A DNA stretch of 64,000 bases from assembly GCF_025602895.1 (NCBI RefSeq), contig NW_026516253.1:1-64000 (forward strand). Direction: 5' to 3'. A program made the position numbers and the translations under genes. Source of the DNA: Polychytrium aggregatum (Eukaryota; Chytridiomycota; Chytridiomycetes; Polychytriales). Below, one piece after another: positions 45,699 through 57,102 of this stretch (its first letter is position 1; each line of letters opens with the position of its first letter). The notes beneath the pieces were generated by a model, which searched no databases, was not told where the DNA came from, and saw only the letters and a list, made by a program, of their open reading frames with translations.

Positions 45699-48240
45699 TT
45701 ACTTGGCAAAAGCCTTTGCAATCTCGATCACTGTGCGCGTGGGTCGGCCTGACAAACCAAAAGATTGAATGAGGATCTCCGTGCGACGAAACTACCAGGG
45801 CTGCTATCGAGTTGCGGAATCATGTGCCCCGCCATCATACCTGTCATCCCAGCGCTCAGGTAGCCGGAGCTGTCTCGCTTGTGCATCAAACTGGCAATGT
45901 CTGAATGAATCGTGCAGCTCTGTCAGTCGAGCACGGTCATCGGAACAATGATCCTCAGCGGCTTCGTGGTAAAATCGGTAAGTGCGGTGGATTGGGCGGG
46001 CGACCATACCTAGGTGTGCAAACTGCACAAGCGGCTTCTCGTTTTCCTGAGGCACAAACTCCTTCAAAAAGATGGCGGCGGTGCACGAGCCACCCGAGCG
46101 GCCCTACATTGGTAGAGAGCGACAGGGACACAATTAGGGGGGGACCATGCCAGCAGTGGATGCGCCTCCATTTCAGTCGATGCCTATTGATGCTACAGAT
46201 GAATGTGTGTGCCTGTGAGCCTATGCCTTCGTCCAGCGTACCCCAACATTCTTGAGATCGGCGACATGACTTCGAATTTGAGGCTTATAGGCATCATCGA
46301 GTGGCATTCTCCAAAATCGGTCGCCCGAACGCTTGCCAGAGTCCTCAATGACCTTCCATAGATCGTCGTTGTTGACAAAGGCTCCTCCAAACACTGATCC
46401 GAGCGCAACGTCGATGGCGCCGGTCAGGGTCGAAAGCGACAACAAGCTGTGCGGCTTATGTGCCGTTGCGGTGTAGTAAATCCTGATGCAGCGAGGGCCC
46501 CAGATCGAAGCGCTAGTTAGGAAATCGAGACTTGCGGTGATTCACCAGTGCGCTGTCTTGGGGAGCATCGATGGCTCATCTCGACAGAGACAAACATGGC
46601 GGAGGTCCTTACGCATCAGCAAGGATCAGTCGCCCTTCAGCGTCGGTGTTGTCGACCTCGATCGTTTTGCCGTTCATGGCCGTCACGAGGTCACCGGGCT
46701 TGGTGGCCTTGCCGGAAGGCATGTTTTCGGTCATGGGGATAGACGCAACGACGTTGATCGGCAGCTGGAGAGTCGCGATGGCCCACATGGCGCTGATAAC
46801 CACAGCGGCGCCCGTCATGTCTCCCTTCATGAGGGCCATGTCTGTGGATGGCTTGATGGAGATGCCGCCGCTATCGAAGGTCACGCCTGTCGTTGAGCGA
46901 TATCGGGCGCGAGCGGATCAGCAAAGGCACAGGGGATTGAAAACGAATCCGCGTGCATACCTTTTCCAACCAGAGCGAGAGGTTGCTCGTCAGCCTTGCC
47001 GCCGCTGTACACAACCTCGACAAACTTGACGGGTTCATCCGAGCCGCGACCCACGCTGAGGAAGGCGCCCATCTTGTTTCGGGCGGCCCACTCCATGCCA
47101 TGGACATGGACTTGCGTGTGAGGGAGATACTCCAACAAATTTTTGGCTTGCTGACTGAATATGGCCGGAGTCAGCAAGTTGGCTGGGGTGTCGGCAAACT
47201 TGCGGGCCATGTTTTGTGCTGACGGGGGCGCAACCAGAGACTCGTTAGCTTGCTTCGGGATTCGGCTCGCTTGCTTCGGGCCGTTGGTATGTGCACCCAA
47301 ACTTACCAGATCCCTGGATAAAGCCCACACGCCAGGCGAACTCATGCTCAGCATCGGCGTTCACTGAATCATGGAAATCCACCGAAAGCACAGGGTCCCT
47401 GCTCTTGGGCTGCTTGTACTTGTCAAAGGCGTAAGTTGATAGCGCTGCGGCCTCGCCTGAAGCTACATTCAAGCCAGGTGGTTAGCTGGAGCATCAAGTC
47501 GAACGCATGCAGGAGCACTGGACCCGTGCCGACTACTGTACCCAGCGGGGAACCCAGGGCATCAAACTCAATGTGGGCGAGACTGTTCTTGAAGTGCGAT
47601 CTGATGGAAGCAGCACCGGTCGCTGCCTGGGGAAGACAAAAGTCAGGCAGAATGATCCACGTTCTGACATGTTCATGATCTCACCCCGGTCGTCGTCGCT
47701 CACCAGGGTCGATCCGACGTTGCACACCGCACTGTTTTGGGTCGCAATCCATGCCGCACAAGCTCGCAGCAACTCACCGCAACCCGTGCGCTTTCTGCAC
47801 GCTGGTTGTCATCAGCATCAGCCTTGCCGAGGCCCACCACACTGACAATCGGAGGCAATCCTTCGAGGTTGTAGAGACTGGTCGACAGCAGCGACGAGAG
47901 GAACAACAACGAGGGGTGGCATATGTGCAAGAGACAGTAGTTAGGACTGGCAAGTGGCCAACCGAACAGAGCTCGCCGATATCAAAATCATCCGCGACCT
48001 TGCGTATTCTCCGGCTGATGATCGTCTTCGGTTCTGGAGAACGGCGAGCGACTCACGTTCGACACTCCTTGGACTCGCCCTTGAAGCGTGCACTGGCCAG
48101 GATCTTGCAAATGTTTTCTCTCGCGCTGTCCGGGAGCGAGCTGCCTGCAAGAAGAGAGGGGCTATATCCAGGCTCGCTGACTTTTGGCGACTCATAGGCC
48201 TTTGGAAATAGGGCGGCGTGGCAGCAGTCCGACCGAGTTA
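45699..48240 (-). CDS. M17 leucyl aminopeptidase
   Basis: Zinc-dependent cytosolic exopeptidase. Exons in order: [15 protein letters not shown]... to [13 protein letters not shown] (about 48,210-48,055); [62 protein letters not shown] with [36 protein letters not shown] and [10 protein letters not shown] (metal ligands); [13 protein letters not shown] (metal/bicarbonate site); [13 protein letters not shown]; and the end [17 protein letters not shown]. The stop is at 45,699. Metal-binding K, D, D, E residues are all visible. The start is unresolved. The order and motifs match the whole M17 catalytic domain, so an active enzyme is expected. Confidence 0.88.
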
Positions 48241-48943
48241 GTAAACATATCCGCGCGAAGGAGCATCGAGCCTGAGCCGGCGGCCAGAGTCCGGCCACAT
48301 ACCCCGATAACAAGGCCATCGACGGGTCTCTGGATCTGCGCCAGCTTGGCCGAGCTGGAGAGAGTCCGGCGGGCATGGCCAAGCGCGAGACGGCCCGGGC
48401 GGGCAATGCGGGCAATGCGGGCAATGCGGGCAATGCGGGTGATGCTCATTGTTGGCGAGATCGATCCTGGGATGGCGCCGAAGACAATCACACACCAGGC
48501 GGATGTCTTCGTGTCCCAGGGCCGGCAGCCCTAACCCTCGGGCGGGCGGGCTGCGCTGGTGTTGTCCCAAACAGAGAGCTGTCTGAGGCCGGGTGCTGTC
48601 TCGCAGGTTTCCATCGTCCATCCGTCCATCCGTCCGCCGTGCCGACGCCGCTCCGGGTAAGAGGCAATCATAGATACACTCGCTACTCTCTGGTGGACAT
48701 GCCACGATTGTGTGCCCGATTCTTGGGCGCCGTCGCCGTTACTGCCGTTGTCACAGATGCAAGTCTTGACCAGTTAGACTGGCTTCCACAAACCCAGTGG
48801 CAGCCGGTTCAGCCTGTAGCCGACAAGGCCGCTCACATCCAAATAAGATGCGGTGCCAGCGGCTTCGATTCCGAAGCCAAGTCTCTAATTTTGATATCGT
48901 GCGCTCTCTGCTGTCCTGGTGCCGCTAGCCCTCCTCCTGAACG
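48241..48943. other. Divergent intergenic region
   Basis: Promoter space between the aminopeptidase (minus) and GT71 (plus) genes. Short TCCATCCGTCCG repeats occur near 48,610-48,635. No gene seen. Confidence 0.45.
48396..48440. repeat. 9-bp tandem array
   Basis: Five GGGCAATGC units near the 5' side of the aminopeptidase gene. The minus strand would read Pro-Ala-Leu, but coding use is doubtful. Confidence 0.8.
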
Positions 48944-50878
48944 ATGCCTCTCTTCGTGCTGTCCTCACAGCCGTCTTTCCTCTCGCTGGGTCGACGATGG
49001 ACCACCGTCGTTGCCTTGGTGGTCATCATGACCGTCTTGGCAACGTTTGTGTGGACATCGCACACGGAAGCAGCTGCCAACGGATCGCTGTCTTCGCAGA
49101 ATCCCCAAGTCGACTTGGATGAAAACTTCCAGGTGGAGCTGGCGGTCTCGGCGGTGTCTCCCGCCAAGCCTACCGCGGCCTCGGTGAAGCCCCTAGAGTC
49201 CGCCGCAGAGATACCAACAATGTCCTCGGAGCCCGTGCCCTCATCAGCAACGTCAAGCAGCCTCTCGGCCACGTTTCTTACTTCCTCCACCTCAGCCGGC
49301 CTGGCCCAGCCCTCGGCCAGTGTCACTGGCCAGGAAGGCACGAGCGGCAAGACCGAGCCATTGGACGAGGACAGCCAGAGGCTTGTGCTTACCGCCAAAG
49401 AGCTGCTCAGAAAATACGCCAGGCTTACCGAAGAGCCACTGGGTCGTGGCGACATTGCCGGCCTGGCCGAGCAATGCTATCTTTACCGCCAGCTGTTTGA
49501 GCTCTGCTACGACGCTACAGGCCGACGCCGCACATCGATGGACCGGATCCTGGGCGACAGCAATCTCTACCACCAAGTCGAGGTGACTTTGCAGAACCTG
49601 GAGTACTCGCTCTTCCCCTTTGTCAACGCTACCGAGAAGTACAAGAATGTCGCCAATGTCCTCCAGTCGTACCAAGACCAGCGAGGGCTGGTTATCAGCA
49701 CAGGCTCCTGGCACTTTCGATTTGCTCGGCACTTGATCCATGTTGTTCGCGAAGTCTTGAACTCGACGCTCCCCATCGAAGTCTTTTACTCCGGCCCCGG
49801 CGACCTTGGCCAGGATCAAATCAACTACTTGAGGACGATCGACAACGTGCGAGTTGTTGATCTACAGCAGCACTTTGACACTGCCGGACCGGGTGTGCGT
49901 GGCTGGGCCGTCAAGCCCTTCGCCATGCTCGCTTCGTCGTTCTCAGAAATCATCTTTGTCGATGCCGACGCAAACTTTTTCCAAGACCCCGAGGTTGTCT
50001 TCAAAGACTCGGGATACGTCAAGACCGGTGCATTGCTGTACCGCGATCGGACCATCAATGTCGGTGGCGAGTCGAATCAGAGCAAGTACGTCAAGAAGCT
50101 GATTACGAATCCCTCGGACTATGCCAAGGCGAGCAACCGCCTGTTTAGCCTCAAGTCCGTCCACGAAGGCGAATCTGGCGTGGTTGTTCTGAACAAGGCC
50201 AAGGTCTTCCATGTATTGCTTCTGATCTGCAAGATGAACTCGGAATACTTCCGCGGTGACACCGCGGATGGCAAGAAAGACGGGTTTTGGGGTGTATTCC
50301 ATGGTATGTTGACTCCGGCACACTGACATGGAGGTCTCTGCTCCGGGCTATTTGAGGTGGAGGGCCGAGCCATGGCCTTCGTCCAAGGCATTCTTGCACT
50401 GCGATGTGCCTGTATTCATATGTCGGCAACTCTATCTCCTTTGACGCTGTCCGCACCCGTCATCGTGGCATCTCCAGGCGACAAGGAGACCTTCTGGATG
50501 GCCTTTGAGCTGATGAAGCAGCCGTACTGGATGAATGCCGTTGCCGGCGGTACTGTTGGATTCGTGTCCGAGACGGACGGTGTCTGCGGCGGCCTCTTCC
50601 ATGTGGACGAGCACCAGAAGCCTCTCTGGTTCAACGGCGGTGTTGTCATCAACAAGTACCATGCCGAAGGCGACAAAACCACTCTTCAACTCACGGACTA
50701 TGCCTTCGATACAACCTATGAGAAGGTCAAGTGGGCATGGGAAAGGAAGGACCGCCCGTTCTGCCTCCTGCCGCGATATCCAAACGAGCAGGGCAAGCTG
50801 GAAGGCAAATACAAGGAGGCTGCTGACGGTATCATTCGAGTCTGGGGCGAGCTTCTCGATCGACCCATCACGTCGTAG
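48944..50878 (+). CDS. Mnn1-like alpha-1,3-mannosyltransferase (GT71)
   Basis: Two exons (48944-50303, 50478-50878) joined in phase 1. A type II anchor at about residues 18-36 (WTTVVALVVIMTVLATFVW) is followed by a Ser/Thr-rich stem to about residue 135 and a lumenal catalytic domain. The domain has GWAVKPFAMLASSFSEIIFV, the DADANFF metal motif, GALLYRDR, ESGVVVLNK and GDKETFWMAFEL. This is the order of the Mnn1/GT71 family, Golgi enzymes that add terminal mannose to N- and O-glycans. It is complete and unbroken. It pairs functionally with the three GT34 genes further right. Confidence 0.9.
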
Positions 50879-51729
50879 GCTCGCTGTGGAATGCCGTGCC
50901 GGCCGGCAAGAGCACATACAAACCCAAGCATCAGGTTTCTTCAAGCACAATATATACAAGACACACTCTTCTGGGTGAATGAATGGCATCTGCTGAGAGA
51001 GCGCCGCCCACTGAGGGAACGCCATCTGTCGCTCATGCTGCATCCACAACACGCAGCGGCTGCGGCGTGCTTGGACCTGCAAGGCCAATGCGCCCCAATG
51101 CGCTGTGGACATGCTGTATCGCTTTCTTTGTCCAGACCAGGCCCAGACCAGGTCCAGCGCATGCGCTGCCTCGCTGCGCCGATTGGCGGACGCCGTCCAA
51201 TGGGCATCGCTGGCGCGGGGTTGCGTAACGGCGTGTGATGGTTCGGAGTTCAGGGCACCAGCGCTCTATTCTGGGCTCAGCGCCAGCAGCAATCCACCTC
51301 CTGCAGACGCAGACGAGCGCCCCCGCATGAGATGCAGATGGCTTGCACCTCGTGAGGGGTATAAAGACTCGGCCCAAGCCCGTCCGCCCGTCTCCCTCGT
51401 CGCCCAGTTGCCGAGACCGGATCTGGCCACCTGGCTGTCTGTCTGTCTGTCCCCATAGCGCCCTCGCCCTTGCCGAATCTCTGCCAAGAACCTCGTCCTC
51501 TGCCTGCTCCTTTCCCCACGCCACTTAGGTTAGCACCAGACTGGTTGAATCGCTTCCTGCTCTCTCTCTCTGTCGCTGGGCTTGTTGCAAGCCAAGCATG
51601 GGACGCATAGCTTCCCAACTCGCTCACGCTGGGCTTCAAAAACCATCGCTCTCTGAATCCCCTCCCCTCTCCAGCTTTCTCAAGCACCCAAGTTCCAACA
51701 GCCGCGCCGTCGCTCAGATCCCGGCCACT
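50879..51729. other. Intergenic region upstream of PAQR gene
   Basis: A TATA-like GGGTATAAAGAC near 51,357 lies about 370 bases before the PAQR ATG, leaving room for a long 5' leader. CT-rich sequence follows. No gene supported. Confidence 0.4.
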
Positions 51730-53514
51730 ATGATCACCACCACCCAGACCATCTCCTCGACCTACGGCGCCTCGTCGTCGTCCATTCGCAGCTACTCCTC
51801 AGTCACCACGCTCGTGAGCCGCCCGCATGCCACTGCCAAGGTTTCGCTCTCGCTCGACAGTCCCGACTATGCAGACGAAGGCGTGGGTCGGATAAATTCG
51901 GCGAGCAAGCTGACGCAGCCGAGCGACGCCTGTTGCGAGTCCCGGATACCCCACGCCCAGCCGCTCTCGCTGCTCCCGGGTTGGCTGGGCGGGTCGGGCC
52001 ATGCGCCAAAGCTCCGTCACTACTCCGAAGTCCCGCGGTACCTGCAAGACAACGACTTTATTCACACCGGGTAGGCAGACGGCGGCTAGCGAGGGCGTCC
52101 TGACGGATTCTCGGAGCATATGAGGGCGAGAGTCCGCTGTATCGGCAACCACCGCGAGAATAATCGGCCGGCAGTCTCACACGCCATCCCTCACTGGCCG
52201 GAAACGTCAGCTACCGCTCGGGCTACACCTACAAACAAAGCTGGGCCTCATTCTTTCGCCTCCACAACGAATCGGTAAGGAGGGACCGTGAGCAGTGCGA
52301 CTTTGGGTGATTTGGGGGGCTCCCCTTGGCTGAGTCGTCCCCTGGCATCACCCCGGACTGTGCTGGCCTCCATCGCTTGGGCTCGCATCTATCTAACTGG
52401 GCTCTCCTGGCGCCATTGCTTGATGCACTGCAGGGCAATGTTTGGACACACTCTGTAGCATTTTGTATATTCTTCAGCTCCATCTTTTTGATGGCCACCA
52501 GCCAAATCCACCCCGCCGCCACAGTCACCGACAAGATCGTCATCGGCCTCTTCTTGCTCTGCGGGAGCTGCACGTTTCTCTTTTCCTCTCTGTTTCATCT
52601 CCACCTCTGCATTTCCGAGTCGGCGTACGCTTTCTGGGGCTGCCTGGACTACTCGGGCATCTCGGCCTTGGTGTGCGGCACCACAGCGACGGTGGCCTAC
52701 TACCTGTTCTACTGCAACCCCGTCATCCGGACGGCCTGGATCGCGACCCTGGTCGTGGTCAACATGGTCGGAGTCCTTGGTCCCCGCCTCAAGGTCTGGA
52801 GCACGTCGGCCTTCCGGGTTTACCGCACCCTGGTGTACATCTCCTCGGGAGTCTTGAGCGGCGGCCCGGTCGTGCACTACTGCATCCTGAACGGCATCAA
52901 CCTGAGCCTCTCGGACCTGAACGCGACATGGTTCTATGCTGGATCGGTGGGGCTGTACCTTACCGGCGCAGTGTTCTATGTCCTGAGGTTTCCTGAACGG
53001 TAAGCGATTTTTATGCTCTTGTCGGACCGAGGGGCCAGGATTGAGCCAAGGAATGGCTGGCTGGCTGACTGGCTTTCGATGCAGATCACTTGGTAGATCC
53101 CGCCAATGCTAACTTGCGCAATCTTGGTTGGGCAGCGCTCTCCCGGGCAAGTTTGATCTGCTCCTGCACAGCCATCAGATTTGGCATGTCTTTGTGATGG
53201 TGAGTGACAGCGTCTCTGCTTCTGCTTCTGTTTCTTTGCTGTGTCGCTGTTAGTATTGACGGGTCGACGAGTCCAAGAGAGGGGAGCGGCTTCGTATGGT
53301 CGGTCTGTTGGTTTGGAGAGGTAGTCCTTCCTCGGCTTCACACCCGACGCAGTTTGCCGAGATACACCCCACCACCCCGGCGATCCCTAGCATCCTTCTG
53401 ACTCTTTCCTCGCACTTGGAATTGCATCAGACGGCTGCCTATGTGTCGTTCCAGGGGCTCTTGCATCTGATGGAATGGCGGCTCAACCAAGGCGTCTGCC
53501 CAGCCCGTTCATAG
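51730..53514 (+). CDS. PAQR/ADIPOR-like seven-TM receptor (Izh-like)
   Basis: Exons: 51730-52070, 52211-52274, 52434-52999, 53136-53199, 53431-53514. N-terminal Ser/Thr-rich region, then VPRYLQDNDFIHTG, YRSGYTYKQSWASFFRLHNE, NVWTHS, SLFHLHLCISE (first His motif), LDYSGISALV, several TMs, and the last part LPGKFDLLLHSHQIWHVFVM (second His motif) with TAAYVSFQGLLHLMEWR. Conserved His and Asp residues place it in the PAQR family, zinc-dependent membrane proteins with ceramidase-like activity. Fungal members (Izh) affect zinc and sterol balance. Exon 1 may contain one more small intron. Confidence 0.9.
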
Positions 53515-53968
53515 CTCCTCCTGCGTACCTGACTCCCATCCTGTAGTTCCTCCTGATCAATTCTCGGAGTGTGAATATGATGCTGCTTTCCTTGATTCAG
53601 GAAAATACGGGACGCATCGCCCCATTTCCATTTCGACAGCGCAGCCCTGGACAAGCCTGGATCCAATAGGCCATTTGCTCTGTTGCGCATCCTGCCCTGA
53701 TGCGGACTGGTCAGCGGATCCGGCCTCGCCGATTGCATGTTTCTCCCAGGCTCTGCGGCCTCGGCGAGAGGCAGGCGAGGTCAGAGCGCGCTCTCGTCCT
53801 GGGAATTGGTGCCGTGACTCACCTAAGAGAAGGGGCCGGCCCTCGGTTTGTGTTGCTTCGTCCAGCAAGCAAATCCGCATCTGTCGCTCGCCAGCAGAGC
53901 CATCGAACAGCGACCAACGCACACGCCTTCTCATCCACCCGCATCCAGCCATTCTTCTGCCAGCAGCC
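53515..53968. other. Promoter/leader of Cox14-like gene
   Basis: An open frame runs through into the Cox14-like start, but the ATG at 53,969 has the better context (CAGCAGCCATGG) and the family begins there. No other gene. Confidence 0.4.
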
Positions 53969-54196
53969 ATGGCGAGACTGACCAAGTTTGCCGACTACGT
54001 CCAGAAGGGAGTCACGGGCGGGCTCGTCGCCTTCACGGTCCTGGGCACTCTGAGCATGCTCAGCACATGGTCAGGCATCGCTGTGAAGTACGGCAAGATC
54101 AAGGCCGCCCAATCCACTTCATCAGAGAAGGTGAGGCAGCGGAGGGATGACGGCGTCAAGCTGTCCCGGAAGAGGGAAGTGTGGGCTGAGGACTGA
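53969..54196 (+). CDS. Small membrane protein, Cox14-like
   Basis: 75 codons starting MARLTKFADYVQKGVTGGLV, with one TM (LVAFT to WSGIAV) followed by a basic AVKYGKIKAAQ tail. Cox14-family assembly factors of cytochrome c oxidase are of similar size: a short amphipathic N-terminal 'DxxHK/QKG' helix and one TM. A GTGAGG donor after SSEK (54,132) suggests the last 20 codons may instead be intron. The assignment is weak; any single-TM mitochondrial protein is possible. Confidence 0.45.
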   Translation: MARLTKFADYVQKGVTGGLVAFTVLGTLSMLSTWSGIAVKYGKIKAAQSTSSEKVRQRRDDGVKLSRKREVWAED

Positions 54197-55083
54197 GCCC
54201 AAGCCTTGCGATTATCGAGGACTGCGACTGTGGCTCCTGTCGGCCTCGAACGCAGCGAATCCGGTTCGGGGCTATCGACACCTGAGATGGATGCGGGGAA
54301 TGGGCTAACGGGAGGGCTTGTTAAAGCCGAGTCAGGCGGCATCTGGGCTATCGGCTGGCTGCTGTAGCCGTCGTCGACGAGATCTTGTTGTTAACGAGTC
54401 GCCTGCCTGTGCCTTGCCCGTTCTCAGCCGGACGATCCGCAGGACCCTCGACTCAAGGAGCTTCGAATCTGATATCTGCATGTCCACACGACAGCACCAA
54501 TACACTCCATTGAACCTCTTGCGCCTGCCTTGGCCGACCCGTTGGAAAGGAGGGGAGCACAGTTTGAGAGAGCCATCGAGATTGGGGGCTGCTGTTGTGT
54601 GTCTGCCTGCAATCCAGCGACCCAAAGCACGACGCCTTCGAGCAGAATCGGGCAGCCTGAGGCTCCGTCGCTCTCTGGTCTTGCTGGGGCGATGTTGCCT
54701 TCTGCGGCTTTGTTTCTGGTGAATCGGCTCAGAGGCCCGCATTATGACAGCAAGTGTCGGCACCCCCATTCGACTGCAAAGATCCAGTGGGCTTGTCTGG
54801 CACACCAAAAGCCGATCTGACGGCCCACATCCCTGCCGGATTTGATCTTTCCATCCATCTCCGCTCTCCGTTCTCCGTCCACCGATCTGGCGCTTGATTC
54901 CCATCAGGCTGCAGCCCACCTCCCACACCTTCAAGCGATCTCTCCGCGGTGGGTATCCGTGTATCTGCCTCCCTCGATTGTGCGGCCCAGCCAGCGAACC
55001 TCGGCTGAATGGAATGTCGGCTGAATCTCGACTGAATCTCGATCCTCGCGTCCCCAGCCTCTCTCCTTCCACCTTGCTCGACA
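54197..55083. other. Intergenic, no gene seen
   Basis: GC-rich. Long minus-strand frames here continue through the next gene's antisense strand and show no family features. Confidence 0.4.
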
Positions 55084-56696
55084 ATGAACCGCAAGCAAGC
55101 CGCACACCGGGACTCTCGAGATAAACAGCCGAACAGCGCCAAATCCAAGTCCTCTCAGTCGTCTCAATCGCAATCGCAATCGCAATCGCAATCGCAATCG
55201 CAATCGCAGCCGATGTCGCCTGCGGCGATTGCAGAGTTCGAGACAAAGCTCTGGAGAATGGCTCCTTTCTGGATTCTGCCTCCGTTGCTCCCAGGGCTGT
55301 TCTTTGTGCTGACTGGATGGAACAAGGTCGCTGGAACTCATGGATCGTGGTCCATGGGACTGTTTGGGGCTTTGGCATGGTGAGTCCTGTGGCAAAAATC
55401 GGGACACGCAGGAGGCAGGACCGGGCGATGGATCGATGGATTGATCGATCGATTGATCGACGCGAGGCGATTATGACTGCGATTGTGGCTGCAATTGTGA
55501 CTGTGATTATGGTTGCGTAGAATCGTGTGTGTGGAGCCAATTGTTCATGTTGCCGGTGGACTATGTTCGTGCTCGCTGTTCTGACGATACTCGTCCTTCG
55601 CCGTACCTGCGCAGGTATCTCTCGGCAGCGGCCCGCTTTCCGATCCAAGAGGGCCTCTCGCGGTACTTTGGTGGCTCGGGCGTCAAGCTCGCCTATGCGC
55701 TGGTGGTGGTGATCACCTCGCCAATCGAGGAAAGCATCCGGGCTCTGATGCTGCACTGGTACCCTGGCACACCCACCCCCGGCCGAGCCTATTCCTTTGG
55801 CTGGGCCTGGGCGGCGGTCAACTTTGCGGTGGCCTTTATGCAGATGGTCGGCTACGTGATGGTCATGAAGGGCAACGACGCCGAGATCAAGGCCAAGATG
55901 GCGCGCGGACAGAACGCTATGGACCCGTTTTATGGGCAATCCAATAAAAAACGGGACACCCAGGTTTTGACCATTCATCAAATATTTTGTTACCCAATGT
56001 GATCGCGCGCTGGCCATGACCATTCGCCAGTGTGTTCAAGAGCACCATCCATCGCTGGCACTCCGAGACCAGTGTGCAGGTCGATTGTGGAGACCGGAGG
56101 GCGACCGGTGGTCTTCACTCGGAGGCTGCCAAAGTGATCTGATCTATTTATTGTGGCTTTGCTAGACGCGAGCACAGCACATACTACATGTTCATGGAAA
56201 CGGCTATGTTGTCCCGTTTTTTTCTGAATAAAGTGTATGGACTGTTGGAGCATTCGGCCACGGGGCTTGTTCATCTGGGAATCTCGCTGCTGGTCGCCAG
56301 AGACCCGGTGTTCAGTCTGCCAGCCGTCGCTCTCCGATGTGGCCTCTCGCTGGGGATGATGTTTTTCATCAAGGTAGGTATTGTCTGTTAGGGCTCATGT
56401 CTTTGGGTACTGCTCGCCAGGATTTCATCGGCGACATTATCACAAAGCTGGTTGTGCAGACATTGCTTGCACGATGTAGTTTCCACTCGCTGAGCTCCCT
56501 TTCCGGCCTTGGGATCCCGCTGCGTCGGTCGAACCCGCACTTCTGCACTTTGACTGACTGGATTGTGGTGTTGTCTCCATTGTGGATCCAGCGTCTCGGT
56601 ATCGTCACTACGGAGCTGCTGCTGATTGTCGTGGGTGTGCTGACCCTTATCCTGGGTCTGAGTCTCTCCGGCGTTGTCGGCACACTTGTTGCTTGA
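55084..56696 (+). CDS. YhfC/PrsW-like intramembrane protease, interrupted by DNA element
   Basis: Exon 1 (55084-55380) has a (Ser-Gln)n stretch and a first TM (FWILPPLLPGLFFVL). The next exon shows FPIQEGLSRYFGG, then TM plus active-site-like SPIEESIRALML (EE-x-x-R), GWAWAAVNFAVAFMQMVGY, and after the insertion YGLLEHSATGLVHLGISLLV. An EE-x-x-R motif in one helix with a His in a later one (here VHLG) is the layout of YhfC/PrsW/CPBP-type membrane peptidases. A 303-bp TA-flanked element splits the frame between MDPFYG and LLEHSATG; as written the protein stops at 56,002. A short intron follows FFIK (56,374). The last exon gives a final TM (TELLLIVVGVLTLILGL). Confidence 0.5.
55164..55208. repeat. 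CAATCG hexamer array coding (Ser-Gln)n
   Basis: About seven TCGCAA units in exon 1 of the protease gene. Confidence 0.9.
55933..56235. mobile_element. TA-flanked non-autonomous DNA element inside a gene
   Basis: 303 bp with a TA on each side (55,931-55,932; 56,236-56,237). Each end has an imperfect inverted repeat of 25 bases reaching AAAAAACGGGAC. The interior is about 80% like 34,820-35,100 but lacks about 53 bases that include most of the helix-turn-helix coding. Removing the element with one TA restores TTT TAT GGA CTG and an open frame across the YhfC-like protease. This is a Tc1/mariner-type deletion derivative (MITE-like). Confidence 0.75.
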
Positions 56697-57102
56697 TGGA
56701 TCGCACAGTGGGTGCTTGTGGCGCAACTGCCAGCCACAGTAGCTTCGAAGACAATTCCAAGGGGATTGGTGATATTTGAAGCAGCAGCGATTATGGTACA
56801 AAAGCTGATCATATCGGGACTGGCCGAGGCAACTCTGCGACATGAGCTCCACGACATGAAGGGACTCGAAGTAGAGAAAGGGCGCGGGAGGGACTGAGCT
56901 GGGGAAAGAAAAGAAAGAAAGAGAAAGAGAGGGGAGGGGGAGGGACATCGAATAGAGTGGATGGGAAAACATACTATGATTACAGACATCCCAATAACAA
57001 ACGACATCGAGGCTTCATGCGCACTCACATGAGAAGCGGGGCTGGAGGGGGGGGGTTCTGGAGGAGGGCGCGAAAGAGGGAAGGAAAGATCAAGCGACTT
57101 GC
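56697..57102. other. Convergent intergenic region
   Basis: Lies between the protease stop and the first GT34 stop. Contains an AAAGAAAGAGAAAGAG purine tract near 56,908-56,940 and a G-run near 57,044. No gene. Confidence 0.45.

Noticed and set aside
54332-56023. 563-codon minus-strand open frame
   Set aside because: It is antisense to the protease gene and to GC-rich spacer, has no family motifs, and crosses the DNA element.
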